From Baffinella frigidus (lineage: Eukaryota > Cryptophyceae > Cryptomonadales > Baffinellaceae), in contig MU647281.1 of NCBI GenBank assembly GCA_026770585.1, forward strand, positions 80,665-94,549: DNA of 13,885 nucleotides. The letters run 5' to 3'. Within the stretch, counting starts at the first letter, position 1, and each line of letters starts with the position of its first letter. A program made the position numbers and the translations under genes. Below, in pieces: positions 7,301-13,300 of this stretch. The notes below the pieces were generated by a model, which searched no databases, was not told the DNA's origin, and saw nothing but the letters and a program-made list of their open reading frames with translations.

Positions 7301-10300
7301 AGGCCTAACTACCCCATTTTCAGGCCGTTACCCTATTAACGTTTCGATCTACACCCCGCCGAGTATTCAAGTTGAATACGATCTGGCAAAGAAAATTACT
7401 ACACAACTGGTCCTTACCAGTAGTAGTAAAAACAATTGGGTAGTAATTGTCGTTGACGGATCGTATTCAAGTCGAATACTCTTCCGGGTTAGATCCGGAC
7501 CGTACGCGCCTCTTGAGGTTCCCACCAGCCCTCACGGGGGGACCAAATTGATGATTTCACCCTTTTGTGCAAAACACGTCTAAAAATCCCAAAGCCCTGA
7601 GAATGGGAGTTTTAAAGGAATGCTTTTTTGTCAGCACCTCGAATTCGACGGACTGGCAAGGTAAAATGGCTCAAAGGTTTTTGATGATTTGGTCTCACCG
7701 TGAGGGTTGGTGGTCCGCACGGTGTTAACTTCCTCTCACCGTCAACATTTGGCACAGACAGGGTCTAGGTGTAGGCCTAGGGTTGAGGGTTTTAGGGTTG
7801 AGGGTTTAAGGTTGAGGGTTTCACTTACAGCAGTACCTCCTCATGATGGCGGAGGCTTAGGGTTTAGGGTTTAGGGTTTAGGGTTTAGAGTAGGGCTTAG
7901 GGTTTAGGGTTTCGGCAGCGACGGGGAAACCCTTACTCAATGTTTGGAGTCCTGCGTCTGACTCTCACGACCGTATCTCAGAGGAGACCCAAGAAGGATT
8001 TCGAGAATGTTGGGAGGGTAATTGATTTAATTGGGAGTCATAAGTAAATTTACCTATGCCATAGTAATTTCTCCTGTGATTTCTCCTATGAAATCAATTT
8101 TTGGGTTAGATCTCCTCTGAGCATCGCCCTCGTCCATGCCTCGGGGCCCAACTTATTAGGCCGATTTACGGTAACCTGGATACAACTATATACCACACAG
8201 CGGGCTTCGAAGGAATTTTCGGCCCAAATCGGGCCACCTTTCCGTTACCTTATCCGTAGGAAACCCCCTATGTCCCTACGGGTTGCCTACCGTAGGGTCC
8301 TAGGTCTTATCGCCTATGGGTTACTCAAAACCCCCTTTGAAGTCCGCTGTGTGGCTGGGAGGGGACGGTACTCTGTGAATAAAGCGACTTTGTTGAACCC
8401 GCACCCGGAGGCAAAAAGGGCTACCTTTCGCGATGACCATAATATGGTCGTGTGAAGAGCCACGTGTTTTCGCACCTTTGTGTGAAAACACGTGGCCCTT
8501 CAAATCAATTTCGCGAATTCGTCGAAAAAGACCCCAAATTCGAATATTTTACACGAAATAAAGTTGCGAATTTCAAAGGACGTAGATTGAAATTAAAAGG
8601 ACGTAGCCCTGTTCGTGTCCGGGTGCGGGTATGACGTCGAACCATATGGAAACCTTTTCAATTGGAAAAACTGGTTTCAGTGAAAATTACTACACGTTTG
8701 CTTTAATACTACCAGAAAAGGTTCCTTAATGCGTGCGCAGGACGTCGATTGAGAGCTCGATCATCACGCGGGACTCCGCGTGGGAATTTCAGAACGCGAC
8801 GTTTCGTTTTTGCGCACAGTCATGTAGTACCATAAAACGAAACGCCGCGTTCTGAAATTCCCACGAGTGCCCTGGCGTGGCCAGGACGTCGATCGAGAGC
8901 TCGATCATCACGCGGGACGCCAAGGGCTTCCATAGGGTGACGGGCTGAAAACCGGGTAGTTAAGCCTACGGTATTGCCTACTGTAGGCTGTAGGGCCCTA
9001 GGGGGGGCCCTATGAGCATCAGGTCCTAGGGGGCTTACGGCCTACCGTAGGCAATACCGTAGGCTCAACTACCCGGTTTTCAGTCCGTTGTCTTATGAAT
9101 GCGTGGCCAGGACGTCGATCGAGAGCTCGATCATCACGCGGGACGCCAAGGGCTTCCTCACGTGCATCATGAGGGGGACGGGGCCGTGTATGACGGGCAA
9201 TCTTTTAAAGTCAATTCCCTGCGGTGTGGCAAGCCACTTGAGTGAATTCCAAGGAATATACGTATATACCTAAAGTTTTTTTTTGAAGTGGTCCTATTTC
9301 GTGCAAACGGCAAGAAATTCCAGTGCTCTGAAATCGACCTCCACGGAAATGACTCTCCCCTGTGCAGGACGTCGATCGAGAGCTCGATCATCACGCGGGA
9401 TGCCAAGGGCTTCCGCAAGTACATCATCCGCTTCGCAGCCGCGATGCTGCCCATCGCCCTTGTCAACAACATGCTCCGGTACCATAGCAATTCGCGTAGT
9501 AAGTTAATATAGGAATTTGCGTAGTAATTTGATAAGTACTGAAGGAATTTGCGTAGTAATTATATAGGAATTTGCGTAGTAATTCTATGGGAATTTGCGT
9601 AGTAGTTTGCTAATTACTGCATCGTCCGGTGTAGCGATTAGCAGGGCTTCCGCAAGTACATGATCCGCTGCGCGGCCGCCATGCTGCCGATCGCCCTCAT
9701 CAACAACATGCTCCGGTACTACATTAATAAGCAGCGGCCGAGTTCCTTTCCCCCCGGATATCCGGGGAAAATGCGGTTAGCTTCCAATGCAAAGGGATAA
9801 GATGCCAGTACAAATCGTTGAGGTGGACTGTATCCGTGAAACCCCCAGTGGCTGCCAAGTGGACATTATTCGCTGCGCGGCCGCCATGCTGCCGATCTCC
9901 CTCGTCAACAACATGCTCCGGTACTGCAGGAATGTGCGTAGTAATTTACTGGTGCTCTAATTTACTATTTAAAAATCTTTCACCTGAATCCATGAGGTAT
10001 TGGACTTCTAAATTGAAAAGCCGAGACCGCATTTCCGGCCTCAGCTTTAATCCTTGTGCTTAGTTGGCTCGACAGCGGTGCCCATCGCCCTGGTCAACAA
10101 CATGCTCCGGTAGGGACTACGCAAGGTTCTAGGCAGGTTCATTCAAAAGGTCAAAATTTGAAAAATGTCGATTTACAGGGGATGATAGATGAATGGGTTG
10201 GCTCAACGGGGCGGCACTCTCCAGAGCATGAGAGCGTGGAATCCTGGGGGGAACGCGAGGTTTCGTCAGAATTTGAGAGGTAAGAGGAGCGTATTTGTGA

Positions 10301-13300
10301 ATCGCTTGAGGCTTAAGGACGCCAAATTCTGGAGCCAGGGTTCAGAGTTGCCTACACCACGGGGGGGGGCATCTTTCTGCTCAGGTGATACCGTAGGGTC
10401 GCCGGGGGGGTCCTACGGATAAGGTAACGGAAAGTCGGGCAGAATCGGCCCGTGATAGACTCAGGGTTTGGGAGGCGACACGCGGGAGCAGAAAGATGCT
10501 CTGGAGAGTCACCTACACAGAGTCGTATATCACCAAGTATACAACGTGTACGAAGATAATTTTCGATGGTTCTTTTGAGAAACGCGGGCGCTTCTCTTTC
10601 AAAACTCGACCCGTCGGCTCCAAGTACCACTCGAGGCTAGAAATGGGACTATTTTAAATGTGGGGTTGTTGAATTTAGTACCAGTCACGGGCGCGCTTGG
10701 TCACGTATCTGACAGATTTCTGTCAGATACGTGACCAAACGCTCCTATTTGTGTGAAAATTACTGCACACCTCTTTTTTCACTTGTAAAATAATCTCTGT
10801 TTTAAAATGGTCCCATTTCTAGCCTCGAGTGGTACGACCATGCATTTCATCTCGAAAGATAACTGAATCAGTTCCCTAATTAGCGTTTTCCTTCGATTAG
10901 TAGACCTAATTAAAGTTACTATGCCCTAACTAATTTCTTCTATTCAAGCTCCTATTCAAAAGGAACTGATTGAGTTATCTTCCGAGATGAAATTGGCCTA
11001 CCGAACAGCCCTGCGTGGCGTCCATCTGGTTTTATCTCAAATAATCCTTTCCAGAAGTTGTTTTCCTAAAGTCAATTCCGTTACAAATCCGTCAACTTAT
11101 GCGTAGAGTAAAGAATAAGTTGACGGATTTTGTAGGGGAATTGACTTTAGGAAAACGACTTCTAGATAGTTTCGTTTGAGATAAGTTGACCACGCACGCT
11201 TCCAGCAACGCGCCACAAACCAATCTCATTTGGTAACCTTTTCAATTTAAAAAACTTGTTTCAGTGAAAATTAATACACGTTTGCTTTGATATTACCGGT
11301 AAAGATGGTTCTGTGTAGTGCATTTTACAGCCGATTTTTTTTCAATTCAAGAGGTTTTCACATGAAATCTCCGCTGGCCTGGTAAGGAGGAGCGTTCCAC
11401 ACAAGGCGGGCATTGGCCTTTTCTTAAATGGTGGTTTTAAGGTCGCGTTCAGTATTTGTACGAGAATTCGTCACGTCCCCGGGGAAAATCACCCCGGTGA
11501 TGTGACAATTACGACACAATGCAGAGTCGGCCTTCTAAAAGAGTGTTTTAAGAAAAGGCCAATTCACTGCCAGGGCGGAGTTTTTGTTTTAGTCAACTCA
11601 CCAGCGAACGTGTAGTAAAGAAGTACACGTTATGTGTACCTCGTTTTTAAAGTTGACAGATTTGTGGGTGAATTGACTTTTACAAAATCTCCGCCCTGGC
11701 AGTGCAATTTTAGCCTCGTGTGGTTCTCACGGATGCCGGCAGATAAGCGCTCGAGTTCCTTTCTCCCCGGATATCCGGGGGAACCGCGGTTGGAATTTTA
11801 GGGTAATGGATAAGATTCTAGCACGAATCTTCCAGATGGACTGTATTCGTGAAGTCCCCGGTGGCTGCTAAGTGGATGTGACACTTCACAGACCACACTG
11901 GCATAGCACAACGTGATGAAAACCGGGTAGTTAAGCCTACAGTATTGTCTACGGTAGGCCGTAGGGCCCCTAGGCCCGGGTTTTTCGTGGGAGCCCCCCT
12001 AGGCCCCTACGACCTACCTGAGTCAATACCGTAGGCCTAACTACCCGGGTTTCAGTCCGTTACTTGATTAAGTTGCTTTCTCTCATTTCGAGGGGCGTCC
12101 GCATGCGGGTTTCAGGTGCTGGGCCTCAACCCTAGACCCTACACCCTAACCCCTGAACCCTGAACACTAAACCCTAAACCTTAAACCCTAAACCCTAAAC
12201 CCTAAACCCTAAACTCTAAACCCCACACCTTAAGCCCCAAACCCTAAACCCCACACCTTAAACCCTACACCCTACACCCTAAGCCCTGAGCCCTGGTCCC
12301 TAAGCCCGAAGCCCGAAGCCCTAAACCCTAAACCCTAAACCCTAAACGGCATGGGTGCAGATACGGTCTGAACAAGATCTAAACACTAAACACTAAACAC
12401 TAAGCCCTCAGCCCTCAGCCCTAAACCTTGCACCATAAACCCTCAATCCTCAACCCTGAAACCTGAAACCTGAAACCTGAAACCTGAAACCTGAAACCGG
12501 AATGCGTGTAGATACGAGCTGAGCGAGATCACTAAACACTAAGCCCTAAGCCCTAAGCCCTAAGCCGCCCTGAACCTTCAACCATAAACCCTCAATCCTC
12601 AACCCTAACCCCTAAACCCTGAACCCTAGATACGGGCTCAACGAGATCGCGCTGTGCTTCCGCGCGCGCCTATCCCGCCACCTCTATAAGGTCTGTTTTC
12701 CCGTCGCGGCCTGAACCCCAAACCAATCCGGGGACATGTTTGATTTAAAATAAAACGATTCCCTATTGGTTCATAGGAGTTGGACGAAGGTTAATTAGGG
12801 CCCAAGTAAATTTAATTAGGGCCATAATCCGGTTTGATAGGTCGCGCTCCGCCTCACTCGGGTTCACTCACTATTCTCAGTTGACATGCTGGGTGTGCTG
12901 TACAGTAAAAATCTGTCAACTTTGGATCTGTCAACTTTGGGGCAGCCTCAACGCGGCCGCCTGGCCCGGCATTTCTACAAGGTTGTACGCCCTCTGCAAC
13001 ACTTGCCGCGCCCGGACTGAAAATACTACGGCTAACGCTGCATTGTCCAGTGTGTACGGGGATCCCCGAAGTCCGGTGTGTAGAGCGTTTGCGGTAATTG
13101 TTGTCCATTTTGGACGTACGGTTTCCCGGTTTTCCGGTTTTGGAAAGGGACTTATAGGACGTGACAATGATTTTAAATGGTACCAAGAGGCGCAATTCTG
13201 GTACTATTTAAAATCCTTGTCACGTCCTATAAGTCCCTTTCAAAACCGGAAAACCGGGAAACCGTACGTCCAAAACGGACAACAATTACCGCAAACGCTC

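Noticed and set aside
7827-7855. ACAG followed nine bases later by CTCATGAT, the same spacing as at exon 3
   Set aside because: Only two short blocks match and the nine bases between differ entirely; too short to call an exon 3 fragment, and it lies on the wrong side.
9221-9240. GTGTGGCAA resembling the end of exon 3
   Set aside because: A nine-base match without the following donor; likely chance.
9484-9625. CRISPR-like spaced repeats
   Set aside because: Units are imperfect, spacers are short and unequal, and the setting is a eukaryotic intron; a minisatellite fits.
12127-12629. Chromosome end
   Set aside because: Coding exons continue on both sides and the units are degenerate, so the tracts are interstitial.
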